From Deltaproteobacteria bacterium YD0425bin51 (GTDB lineage: Bacteria; Desulfobacterota; Desulfobacteria; Desulfobacterales; YD0425bin51): DNA of 39,128 nucleotides. The position numbers and the translations under genes are program-made. The first letter of the stretch is position 1, and every line of letters begins with the position of its first letter. Where the stretch lies: the NCBI GenBank assembly GCA_002753225.1, contig PDZS01000040.1, forward strand, positions 1 to 39,128, in the 5' to 3' direction. Below the pieces are notes generated by a model. It was not told the origin of the DNA. It ran no database searches and worked only from the letters and a program-made list of their open reading frames with translations. Positions 18,531 to 26,069 of this stretch are shown here, piece after piece.

Positions 18531-19796
18531 TCATTCAATGCTGTCTACTTTATTTAGTCGTCTCCAGATCTGGCTATAAAAACTTAGAGGTGAATAGCAA
18601 AAGGGCTTTTTCCTAAAGTGTTCATACCAATGATTTTCCCATTGAAAACAAATTTTATCATAAGATTGTAAATCAAAACATGCATGTATCTTATTTTCTG
18701 CATCATCGCGGGATTTTAAAAGTTCATCTCTATCATTGGGATTTAAAATAATCCTTCTGTGAATATGCTCATGGCGCTGCCAGATAGAATCTTTTACTGT
18801 AAATTCATCCTTATTTAAAACGCAAAATTCCTCCAAATAATTGAAATTAACTGGTTTAAAAATAGATAAGCATGGTGCAGACGTACCTGTAAAAAAATGA
18901 GTGCTTTTAGTTGCATTTATGAATGATACCATAGAGCCGCAGGTTTGACTGCGCCGGATGTAACCTGCCATGTGCATACATGTGTCAGAATTTGTTCTGG
19001 CATAATGACTGGTTGAAAAAGATTGATGGCAGCGTAAAATATTCATTATATCAGCAGATTTTATTTCAGGGGCTTCATATGTCTTTCTAAGTGATGATAT
19101 GCTTGTTGCCAATCTTTGCTTTGATCGGGCAAAAAAAGGAATGAATCTGGTATCAAATGCTTTTGTAAAATCAAAATCTCCTTTTCCTGAAAAGAGACCT
19201 CTCTGTTTAGCAAAATCTTCTATCCCATCTGATTTCAAATCAAAATCAGTTCCAATTGTCATACAGTTAGATGTTGCTGCAAATATATCCACTTTTTTTG
19301 CTACCCAGTGTCGGTTAACAGCTTCTAAAACCCAGGCTTCATTTGCATCAGCTATAATAAAACTATTATCGTATCTTAATGATTTGTCATAATATCCGCA
19401 CACACCTCCCTGACCATATTTCTGCAAAAGATTTGTAATTTCATTTAAAGCGTGCTTAGCTGAGCTTCCACGCTCTAATCCAAGCCTAAGTAGGTCCATG
19501 CCGATCAAGCCGTTTGTTTTTTCCTGAACCTTGCTGAAAATAGCTGTATTACCTATTACTACACCTTGATCATTTGCCCCCATTTCAGCCCCCCAGATCC
19601 AAAACGGTTTGCTTAAAATTACACCAAAACGATCTTTTGTCTGATTAATTTCTAAATAAGTTGTCTTTATTTTAGCAGACTTATCATTTACTGCAGGCTG
19701 AATTCTTACGACTAACTGGGCTTCACCAGGTTCACGGTCACTGTTTTTTGCAAAATAAGTGTATCCGTTTTTACGCAATATCATAATATCGCACAT
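18531..19796 (-). CDS. secernin/C69-type Ntn hydrolase
   Basis: A 421-residue protein beginning MCDIMILR, so removal of Met would expose Cys2 as the N-terminal nucleophile used by the C69 dipeptidase/secernin/acylamide-hydrolase group. Further family marks are 'FAKNSDREPGEAQ' (residues about 15-27), 'WGAEMGANDQGVVIGNTAI' (about 68-86) and 'SFIIADANEAWVLEAVNRHW'. Members cleave peptide or amide bonds; the substrate here is unknown. There is no signal peptide, hence cytoplasmic. An AGAGG ribosome site lies before the ATG, and the gap to the preceding gene is 9 bases. It may release an amino compound for the co-encoded aminotransferase (inference). Confidence 0.85.
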   Translation of the reverse strand: MCDIMILRKNGYTYFAKNSDREPGEAQLVVRIQPAVNDKSAKIKTTYLEINQTKDRFGVILSKPFWIWGAEMGANDQGVVIGNTAIFSKVQEKTNGLIGMDLLRLGLERGSSAKHALNEITNLLQKYGQGGVCGYYDKSLRYDNSFIIADANEAWVLEAVNRHWVAKKVDIFAATSNCMTIGTDFDLKSDGIEDFAKQRGLFSGKGDFDFTKAFDTRFIPFFARSKQRLATSISSLRKTYEAPEIKSADIMNILRCHQSFSTSHYARTNSDTCMHMAGYIRRSQTCGSMVSFINATKSTHFFTGTSAPCLSIFKPVNFNYLEEFCVLNKDEFTVKDSIWQRHEHIHRRIILNPNDRDELLKSRDDAENKIHACFDLQSYDKICFQWENHWYEHFRKKPFCYSPLSFYSQIWRRLNKVDSIE

Positions 19797-19805
19797 GAAT
19801 AACCT

Positions 19806-20753
19806 CTAACGCTTTATTGTTCCGGGTAAAATAAAATTGTATTTTTTACATAGAAGTTTTGTTTTAATGAATCTATCAAGCCTTCGGCATCCCAATAAAA
19901 ATGACCATATAAATTTATCTGATTGATAATATTTTAAGACCTCATCTCTGCTTAACGGCTCAATATTGAGATCTGATGCCTCATTTTTTAGAAATCGATT
20001 TATAATCTCTATTGCTGACGAAATTCGCTTTATCTGTCCTTCTTTTATGAAATTGGCTGAAATATCAATCAGTACTGACCTCATATCATAATATCGGTCA
20101 AGAATTTCCTTGAGAAATGCTAATTTCACAATCCAGACCAAAAAAAATGGCATACTTTTTAAAAAAAACTCTGTATTTAATGTTTCTTTTCCGTTTCTTC
20201 GGAAAAGAGGTGTGCTTATATCTAAATATAAAGGCATACTATCAGCATTAAATATTTCTTTATGAAAAACCCAGTTGGATATCTGAGCATCAAGACCAAC
20301 TATTTCTTCTGGTCCATCTTTTTTGTTTTTCCTCCAGATGCTTGCTATACTATACAGAACTTTGTAAATAACCACATTTAATTCTTCATCTGAACATTTT
20401 TTTATGAATTCATTCCCAAGAGTCTCTGCTTCTAACCTTGGCTGAACAATATAAACTATATTTTCCCCGTCAGAATTAGTAATCTGTTCAAATTTATATT
20501 CAAGAACACAGACTTTGGCTGCCTCTAATATATCGCAATATTCCTTTACTGCTTTGCAATAATTTTCCCCTTCTATATTAGTTGGAAATGCAGGCATACG
20601 CTTGAAGGCAAGCTCATCCATACCTCCAATCTGAAATGTGGTAGATATTTCACCATATCCTAAAACTTTCACAGGTATTTTATGAGCAGTTGGATTAGAT
20701 GGATCCAAATTTTCTTCAAATGTTTCAAGAAGTTTATTATCAACTTTAAGCAT
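19806..20753 (-). CDS. kinase-like protein of unknown function (DUF6206-like)
   Basis: A 315-residue cytoplasmic protein. The N-terminus 'KVLGYGEISTTFQI....LAFKRMPAF' looks like the glycine-rich strand and Lys of an aminoglycoside-phosphotransferase/protein-kinase N-lobe. 'NIVYIVQPRLEAETLG' looks like the hinge, and 'NWVFHK..LYLDISTPLFR' resembles the 'N...D' metal-binding end of that fold. I recall similar proteins as a family of unknown function, possibly DUF6206, but cannot verify this. No clear HxD catalytic loop is seen. It lies between aminotransferase (11 bases) and Ntn hydrolase (9 bases) in one operon, so a small-molecule phosphotransfer or ligation step is plausible. Confidence 0.65.
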   Translation of the reverse strand: MLKVDNKLLETFEENLDPSNPTAHKIPVKVLGYGEISTTFQIGGMDELAFKRMPAFPTNIEGENYCKAVKEYCDILEAAKVCVLEYKFEQITNSDGENIVYIVQPRLEAETLGNEFIKKCSDEELNVVIYKVLYSIASIWRKNKKDGPEEIVGLDAQISNWVFHKEIFNADSMPLYLDISTPLFRRNGKETLNTEFFLKSMPFFLVWIVKLAFLKEILDRYYDMRSVLIDISANFIKEGQIKRISSAIEIINRFLKNEASDLNIEPLSRDEVLKYYQSDKFIWSFLLGCRRLDRFIKTKLLCKKYNFILPGTIKR

Positions 20754-20764
20754 AATTTTATCCG

Positions 20765-22009
20765 TTATTTATATTCAATAAAACGCTTTAATATGGAAAG
20801 CGCATTTGACAAACGTTCTATAATTTCTAAAGAAAGCGCTTCATCTATAATAAGAACTGGTAAAAACTGTACTACTGAATAATCAAGCGCGCTGTATACA
20901 CAAAGAAGACCTGCATCAAAACAGGCTTTACTCATAAAAAGTCCATAATCTGGTGAGGACATTTTTAAACCCATCATCAAACCTTTTTGACGGAATTCTA
21001 TAAATAAGGAAGAGTATTGTTTTTGTAATTCTAAAATCCCTTTTTGAAAGATTTCAGAAAGGGCATTAACTCGATTTAAAAAAACTGTGGAGCTGCTTAT
21101 CTCGAGAACTTTTTCAGCAACGACACACCCTGGCTCAGCTCCGCCAAATGTAGAAATATGCAGAAAAGGATCTTCATGAAAAACAGCTTCAAGTTTTGAC
21201 TGAATGACAGTTGCAGTTATTGGATAAATCCCCCCTGACAATCCTTTCCCTATAACGACAATATCTGGTTCTACTCCATAATGTTCAAAGCCCCAAAGCT
21301 TTCCTGTACGTCCCAAACCTGTTTGGACCTCATCTGCGATATAAAGAGATCCATTTCTCTGGCATAATTTTTTAACTTCAGGAAGATAATTGTTATCAGG
21401 AATCAGCATTCCAACAGTTGCAGGAATAGTTTCAAGTATTACAGCGGCAATTTCCCCGTCCAATTGTTCCTCAAGTGCTGCAATATCATTAAAAGGGACA
21501 TGAATAAAATCATCTGATTCTGAAAGAAAAGGGGCGCTGAACTTTGCATTACCTGCTGCCAGAGCCAGTCCTGTATGTCCATGATATCCACCCTTGGCAG
21601 AAATGATTTTTTTGCGACCTGTAGCCTTTCTTGCAATTTTTATGGCTGTATCTATAGCTTCTCCTCCGCTGACGCCAAAAACAACATATTTCAAATCCCC
21701 AGGCATAAGATTTGCGATTTTAGCCGCAAGTTCAGCTCTTTTTGTGCTTACGAAATGATGATTTCCAATATCAGTATCATCTAATGCTTGCTGCAAAGAT
21801 TTAATTATCTCAAGATTACGATGCCCCAAATTGAAAACACCACCATTGGAATGACAGTTAATTAATCTTTTTGATTCATCAATGTCCCATATATAAGGAC
21901 CTTCTCTTCTGCCAAAAATAAAATCAATGCCATAACTCATAAAATACTTAGACTTGCCAGAGGAAACATGTCGTGCAAATAAATCAAATATTTCTTGTTT
22001 TGTAGCCAT
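20765..22009 (-). CDS. class III PLP-dependent aminotransferase
   Basis: A 414-residue fold-type I aminotransferase of the acetylornithine/GABA/GSA subgroup. Marks are 'FGVSGGEAIDTAIKIARKATGRKKIISAKGGYHG' in the cofactor phosphate region (about 107-143), 'IADEVQTGLGRTGKLWGFEHYGVEPDIVVIGKGLSGG' with PLP lysine K255, and 'TFGGAEPGC'. The N-terminal 'SKYFMSYGIDFIFGRREGPYIWDID' differs from biosynthetic ArgD proteins, so a catabolic role is more likely. The ribosome site AGGAGG lies 5 bases before ATG. It is the first gene of a five-gene operon with a conspicuous palindrome in the leader. Confidence 0.9.
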   Translation of the reverse strand: MATKQEIFDLFARHVSSGKSKYFMSYGIDFIFGRREGPYIWDIDESKRLINCHSNGGVFNLGHRNLEIIKSLQQALDDTDIGNHHFVSTKRAELAAKIANLMPGDLKYVVFGVSGGEAIDTAIKIARKATGRKKIISAKGGYHGHTGLALAAGNAKFSAPFLSESDDFIHVPFNDIAALEEQLDGEIAAVILETIPATVGMLIPDNNYLPEVKKLCQRNGSLYIADEVQTGLGRTGKLWGFEHYGVEPDIVVIGKGLSGGIYPITATVIQSKLEAVFHEDPFLHISTFGGAEPGCVVAEKVLEISSSTVFLNRVNALSEIFQKGILELQKQYSSLFIEFRQKGLMMGLKMSSPDYGLFMSKACFDAGLLCVYSALDYSVVQFLPVLIIDEALSLEIIERLSNALSILKRFIEYK

Positions 22010-22451
22010 TTTTACCTCCTGAATTTATGACTGGTATAGCAATAAAATCACTCGAATTTTATTGCTATTTTTAAACTGAATTTTCATTATTTTTTGATAG
22101 GTCAAAGATAAATTATGTTTTCACAAATGCTTCAGTGTTTATATTTATATTTTATTTATCAATAATTAATTTATTTACACAGCCGTAAGTTTAAAAAAAA
22201 GCAGAATATACAAATGAATAATAAATTAATACTTTTTCTCATCTCTTGTCTATCTCTATAAGATTAAAAATAAAAAATATTGATAGTAATATTATTATAA
22301 AGACAATTATTAATGTCAATATCATTTGAAAATGGCTTTAATACCACAATTAAATCATTGATTCTTATTGTAACAATTTGGTAATTATAGGCTTTTAGAT
22401 TTTTTGATATAAAATAAATAAAAATTTTAAAAATGGTTAGGCATTTTACTT
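22010..22451. other. 442-base intergenic region between divergent genes
   Basis: A very AT-rich divergent promoter region between the aminotransferase operon (left) and the transglutaminase-like gene (right). The only clear structure is the perfect 13-bp inverted repeat near its left end. No open frame or RNA is recognised in the rest. Confidence 0.6.
22036..22068 (-). promoter_or_regulatory. perfect 13-bp inverted repeat in the leader of the aminotransferase operon
   Basis: ATAGCAATAAAAT (22036-22048), a 7-base spacer and ATTTTATTGCTAT (22056-22068) lie between 27 and 59 bases before the aminotransferase ATG. In the direction of that gene it has no T-tract after it, so it is not an ordinary terminator for this operon. 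It could be an operator or a leader RNA hairpin. On the plus strand it is followed by TTTT, but no plus-strand gene lies before it. Confidence 0.5.
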
Positions 22452-23114
22452 ATGAAAGAATATTTATATTCAACAGATTTTATTGATTGTAATAATCAAA
22501 ATGTTATTGATTATGCTTATTCTATAATAATCAAACAAGATAGTTCTGATATAGAAAAAGCAATTAGCCTCTATTATGCAGTAAGAGATGACATTCTCTA
22601 TGACCCTTATCATATTAGTTTAGATAGAGAAAAACTTAAAGCAAGCTATACTCTGAAATCTAAAAGAGGATTTTGTGTATCAAAAGCTGTATTATTAGCA
22701 GCTGTAGCTAGAGTAGTTGGAATTCAGAGCCGACTTGGATTTGCAGATGTAAAAAATCATCTTACAACAGAAACCCTTAAAAAGATAATGGGTACAGATA
22801 TATTCACATATCACGGCTATACCGAACTTTTTTTGAATAATAAATGGGTTAAGGCAACTCCAGCATTCAATCGTTCTCTTTGCGATAGATTCAGCATAAA
22901 ACCATTGGAATTTGATGGTATAAATGATTCAATATTTCATGCTTTTGATGCAAAGGGGGAGAAACATATGGAATATATAAAAGATCATGGACGATATTAT
23001 GATTTGCCTCTAAATGATATAATTGAATCATTTAAAAAATATTATCCTCATATGATGGAAAAATATTTTTCAGAAATTATAACCAATTTTGAAGATGAGG
23101 CTAAACCAATTTAG
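22452..23114 (+). CDS. transglutaminase-like cysteine-fold protein
   Basis: A 220-residue cytoplasmic protein of the transglutaminase-core superfamily. 'LKSKRGFCVSKAVLLAAVARVVGIQSRLGF' carries the expected nucleophile C75, and 'YHGYTELFLNNKWVKATPAFN' carries H121. The third triad position, normally Asp in 'vDPT', is Thr136 in 'KATPAFN'. Either another residue completes the triad or the protein acts differently; the same 'ATPAFN' form occurs in related proteins I remember. Likely a protease or amidase-like activity, with unknown substrate. It is a single gene and does not look exported. Confidence 0.8.
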   Translation: MKEYLYSTDFIDCNNQNVIDYAYSIIIKQDSSDIEKAISLYYAVRDDILYDPYHISLDREKLKASYTLKSKRGFCVSKAVLLAAVARVVGIQSRLGFADVKNHLTTETLKKIMGTDIFTYHGYTELFLNNKWVKATPAFNRSLCDRFSIKPLEFDGINDSIFHAFDAKGEKHMEYIKDHGRYYDLPLNDIIESFKKYYPHMMEKYFSEIITNFEDEAKPI

Positions 23115-23146
23115 AAAATATAAAAGTTAAACAAGCATGAGCATAT

Positions 23147-23179
23147 TAGCCCTACAACTAAATAGCCCTACAACTAAAT
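23147..23179. repeat. two tandem copies of a 16-base repeat
   Basis: TAGCCCTACAACTAAA occurs at 23147-23162 and again at 23163-23178. It lies between the transglutaminase-like gene and a transposase-leader remnant, so it may be a footprint of insertion or of slipped replication. Confidence 0.8.
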
Positions 23180-23260
23180 TTCATGTAGCTTCTCAATAAG
23201 TTCTTGTAAGAGATAAAAACTTGATTGAAATAATTATTGAATATGATAAAAATATGAATA

Positions 23261-23422
23261 ATGAAAATGCTCAAAATACCAGACATGAGTGAAAACGAAA
23301 AAAATGATAAAGTTGTTGCGATTTTAGAGATTATAAAAATCCAACAAGATATCATACAACAATTAAAGGATGAAATAGCTATTCTTAAAGGAGAAAAACA
23401 AAAGCCGGATATTAAAAAATAG
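23261..23422 (+). pseudogene. transposase N-terminal leader remnant (53 aa, coiled coil)
   Basis: An open frame of 53 residues from ATG 23261, with MSENEKNDKVVAILEIIKIQ, then 'QDIIQQLKDEIAILKGEKQKPDIKK'. The heptad-like leucine/isoleucine spacing predicts a coiled coil. The form 'P-D-L/M-S-E..KND.VVALLEII..QQ..IQQLKDEIA.LKG.KPKP.I' is one I recognise from the N-terminal leader of IS66-like and related transposases. It stops just where the DNA-binding and catalytic parts should begin, so it is a truncated remnant. A free-standing small coiled-coil protein is the alternative. No strong ribosome site. Confidence 0.5.
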
Positions 23423-23460
23423 ATGATTAATACATTTACTATATTAGCGAGGCTACTTAA

Positions 23461-24015
23461 ATGAAATTTACTATTATTCTAATTTTAATTTTATCTCTAT
23501 TATTTATTGATTCATCTATAAATTGCGAAGAAAATACTGAAGGAAAGAATGCAAATTATAAGATATCTTCCAATTTAACACCTCAAGAAGTTAAAGATTT
23601 GTTAAATATTCATAATAAAATAAGAGCAGATGTTGGTGTAGAACCTCTAAAATGGTCAAGTAAAATAGCTGATTACGCTCAAGAATGGGCCAATTATCTT
23701 GCAAAAACAGGATGTAAAATGGAACATCGTTCTACTTTAAGACAAAATAAAAAAAATTATGGCGAGAATTTGTTTATGGGGACAGCAGGTCATTATGGTG
23801 TTTTTGATGCTGTAAAATCATGGGAAGAAGAAAAGAAAGATTACAAAGGTGAAACGCTTAACAATTCTAATTGGTATGTTTCTGGACATTATACTCAAAT
23901 TGTATGGAAAGCTACTAAAGAATTAGGATGCTCTAAAACATTATGTAATGGAAAAATTATTGTAGTCTGTAATTATGATCCGCCAGGTAACTATTTAGGA
24001 CAAAAGGCATACTGA
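23461..24015 (+). CDS. secreted CAP (CRISP/PR-1/SCP-like) family protein
   Basis: A 184-residue protein with an N-terminal signal peptide (about 1-22, hydrophobic FTIILILILSLLFI). The CAP domain covers about 43-184. It has the cavity residues expected of the family: His in 'IHNKIRADVGVEPLKW', Glu in 'NYGENLF', and His in 'GHYTQIVWKATKELGC' (CAP signature 1). It also has 'VVCNYDPPGNYLGQ' (signature 2). Four cysteines could form disulfides in the periplasm or outside the cell. It is closer to the eukaryotic PR-1 form than to the short YkwD type of Bacillus. Function unknown; other members bind sterols or lipids or act as proteases. Confidence 0.93.
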   Translation: MKFTIILILILSLLFIDSSINCEENTEGKNANYKISSNLTPQEVKDLLNIHNKIRADVGVEPLKWSSKIADYAQEWANYLAKTGCKMEHRSTLRQNKKNYGENLFMGTAGHYGVFDAVKSWEEEKKDYKGETLNNSNWYVSGHYTQIVWKATKELGCSKTLCNGKIIVVCNYDPPGNYLGQKAY

Positions 24016-24083
24016 TTTTTATTTGCTCATTGAATTGTTAATGTATAAGTTTTTTTATCCATATTATATCAAAGGTATAAAGA

Positions 24084-24138
24084 GATAATTAATGGTCAAT
24101 TTTCTTTATATAAATATATAAAAAGACCATCAATTATC
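24084..24138. repeat. large imperfect hairpin
   Basis: GATAATTAATGGTC (24084-24097) and GACCATCAATTATC (24125-24138) pair in 13 of 14 positions. The 27-base interior (TTTATATA against TATATAAA) can extend the stem. It lies between the CAP gene and the convergent small EF-hand-like gene, so it may end transcription from both sides. A degenerate miniature inverted-repeat element is an alternative. Confidence 0.55.
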
Positions 24139-24198
24139 AAGTGCTGGCTAATCCGTCAGAAAATAATCATAAATATAATGTCCTGTATTCATTATTTT

Positions 24199-24393
24199 TT
24201 AGCCCTGAACCCTTTTTACTGTTTGATTAGAAATGAGTTCCTGCAACTGTTTCAAAAGATTTTTTTCTTCTGCATCAATAATTCCATCTTCATTTGCAGC
24301 ATTTAAAATTTGATCATATTCTGTTGTTGTTATTTCACAGTCACTGATTGCTTTTCTGATCATGTCAGATAGTTTGCCGCTTTTTCCACTCAT
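24199..24393 (-). CDS. small EF-hand/TerB-like protein (64 aa)
   Basis: A 64-residue protein from ATG 24393, with AGGAGG seven bases upstream. A longer upstream reading lacks a ribosome site and would add an unlikely hydrophobic stretch. The core 'AANEDGIIDAEEKNLLKQL' fits an EF-hand-like Ca loop (DxDGxIxxxE with Asn in first place), and the flanking helices resemble half of a TerB (tellurite-resistance) repeat. The length allows one such motif. Ca binding and function are unproven. It lies 172 bases after the dehydratase operon, probably its own unit. Confidence 0.6.
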   Translation of the reverse strand: MSGKSGKLSDMIRKAISDCEITTTEYDQILNAANEDGIIDAEEKNLLKQLQELISNQTVKRVQG

Positions 24394-24533
24394 TGTATAC
24401 CTCCTGTTTGATATTGAATAAAAAGTTAATATTAATACAACATTACATTCATAGCTAAAAATTAACAAATACAACAAACCATTTTATATTTCAAGTCATA
24501 ATAGTAAGATTTTTTATAATCCAGCTCTTTCAG

Positions 24534-24553
24534 ATAAGTTTTATTAAACTTAT
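24534..24553. terminator. small hairpin after the dehydratase operon
   Basis: ATAAGTTT (24534-24541) and AAACTTAT (24546-24553) pair perfectly around a 4-base loop, 11 bases past the end of the operon. There is no clean T-tract in the operon's direction, so terminator function is uncertain. Confidence 0.3.
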
Positions 24554-24564
24554 TGGAGGTATTC

Positions 24565-25350
24565 TTATAGAAAACTATTGTTTGATTTTTTTATAAGAAA
24601 TTGATTTAACAATGTTTGAAGGGAAAGAAGAGCAGGTGAAGCTGGGAAATTCCAAAAGTTTAATCCTTCAACATCAAATAATCGTAAATTTTCATCTTCT
24701 GGTATCCATCCAATAAGAGGCAATTTGATATGCTGTTTTAGTCGGTTAAATTCTGATTCATCTTTAAGACGGTTTAAAATTACTCCACAAAAATGAGTGT
24801 CAATGGCTTTTAATGCAACGTCATTGATATTTGCAATTACATTACGGCCTTTGGCAGAAGCATCAGATATAAGAAGCAGATGAGTCACCATCTCCATAAC
24901 ACGGCGGTTCACCTGCTCAATACCAGCTTCTCCATCTATTACTACGTAATCAAAATTACTGGCTATTTCTTTTATAATATCTTTAAGGAGATGATTAACC
25001 TGACAATAGCATCCATCCTGCTCAGGTCTTCCTATTGCCAGAAATGCGCAGTTCGCTTTTTCTGAAATAGCCTCAAACATTTCGTAATCCAAACGTGACA
25101 TAATTTCTTTTTTGTCAATCTTTTCTCCAGCCTTAATCCTACTAATAAAATTATTGCGGATATCATCTACTGTAAGCTTAACCTGAATTCCTAAAGCAGA
25201 TGCAAGTCCAACTGCAGGATCAGCGTCAATTGCTAGAATTTTTTTTGATGAATCTTGGCATAAAATCTTTGTAAGTAAAGCACTTATGCTGGTTTTGCCA
25301 ACACCTCCCTTTCCACAAAGGGCTATAATTATTGGAGAAGATTTAGTCAT
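24565..25350 (-). CDS. CooC-like MinD-family ATPase
   Basis: A 261-residue deviant-Walker P-loop ATPase. GKGGVGKT is at residues 13-20, 'AIDADPAVGLASALG' follows at about 40-54, and 'DYVVIDGEAGIEQVNRR' gives the Walker B region. The C114-x-C116 pair in 'QDGCYCQVN' is the metal-binding CxC of CooC, the ATPase that loads nickel into CO dehydrogenase. No CO dehydrogenase or complete acetyl-CoA synthase is encoded in the window. It is the last gene of the operon and overlaps the acetyl-CoA-synthase-like gene by 4 bases, so it may serve a metal or Fe-S site of this operon's enzymes (inference). Confidence 0.9.
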   Translation of the reverse strand: MTKSSPIIIALCGKGGVGKTSISALLTKILCQDSSKKILAIDADPAVGLASALGIQVKLTVDDIRNNFISRIKAGEKIDKKEIMSRLDYEMFEAISEKANCAFLAIGRPEQDGCYCQVNHLLKDIIKEIASNFDYVVIDGEAGIEQVNRRVMEMVTHLLLISDASAKGRNVIANINDVALKAIDTHFCGVILNRLKDESEFNRLKQHIKLPLIGWIPEDENLRLFDVEGLNFWNFPASPALLSLQTLLNQFLIKKSNNSFL

Positions 25351-26063
25351 ATATTTTTCTCCTTTCTTATGGAGTCTCTTATTACACGCATTTCTCCAGC
25401 ATCATTACATACAGTTTGAAATTCACAGGAACTGCAATCAAAATCCATCTCTTCTGCCATTTTTGTCATTGCTTGTATATATCGCATTGCCCGTTCTCCA
25501 ATTTCTTTTAGGATTCTTACTTTTTCACAGGAATGAGTTACAAAAAAGATTTCTACAGAATTAACAAATGGCTTTCTTTTTAGTTGAGCAATCAACGCTG
25601 AACCTAATATTTGAAATGAAAAACCTGATTTTACAGCATCAACACTAATTCTACTCCATTCCCTCATAAATTGAGAAACACCACGAAGCATATAACCTTT
25701 TAGAGAAAGATCATATCGTAAAAATTCCATTTCTCGATAACGTTCATAAGGATTTTCATTTTTTATGGGAGATACTCCTACAATAACAGCTTTTCCAAAA
25801 GGGATTCTTTTTCCAGTCGATTCTTTAATATCTGGACCAATTAGATGTATTTTACCATCTCTTACTTTTTCAATATTTTCTGTCCAAACGAGAAATGCTG
25901 CTGATTCATCCTGAGGATTACCAAGCTCAACATAAACATCTTGTGCCATTATGATATCGCGGCTCCCTGCCTCTGGCCATTTAAGTTTATTTGAACATGT
26001 AAATTCTTTTGAATTTAATCCAAATTCATGTATTTCTGTAATTATATCGTCAAATAATGCCAT
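25347..26063 (-). CDS. acetyl-CoA-synthase/CODH-beta-like protein without the A-cluster domain
   Basis: A 238-residue protein. Residues about 40-190 follow the CdhC/AcsB pattern: 'VYVELGNPQ', 'VRDGKIHLIGPDI', 'PFGKAVIVGV', 'RGVSQFMREWSRISVDAVKSGFSFQILGSAL' (the 'WIRIS..AV..GF....IG' stretch). The family's 'F.GC.LCQSFAP...C' A-cluster motif is absent and the protein is far shorter than AcsB. It ends instead in C210-xx-C213-x5-C219 (DCSSCEFQTVC), a candidate metal or Fe-S site. It is encoded 4 bases overlapping the CooC-like gene and 6 bases after an activase. Acetyl-CoA synthesis is unlikely; a scaffold or electron-transfer role is possible. Confidence 0.75.
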   Translation of the reverse strand: MALFDDIITEIHEFGLNSKEFTCSNKLKWPEAGSRDIIMAQDVYVELGNPQDESAAFLVWTENIEKVRDGKIHLIGPDIKESTGKRIPFGKAVIVGVSPIKNENPYERYREMEFLRYDLSLKGYMLRGVSQFMREWSRISVDAVKSGFSFQILGSALIAQLKRKPFVNSVEIFFVTHSCEKVRILKEIGERAMRYIQAMTKMAEEMDFDCSSCEFQTVCNDAGEMRVIRDSIRKEKNI

Positions 26064-26069
26064 AATTAT

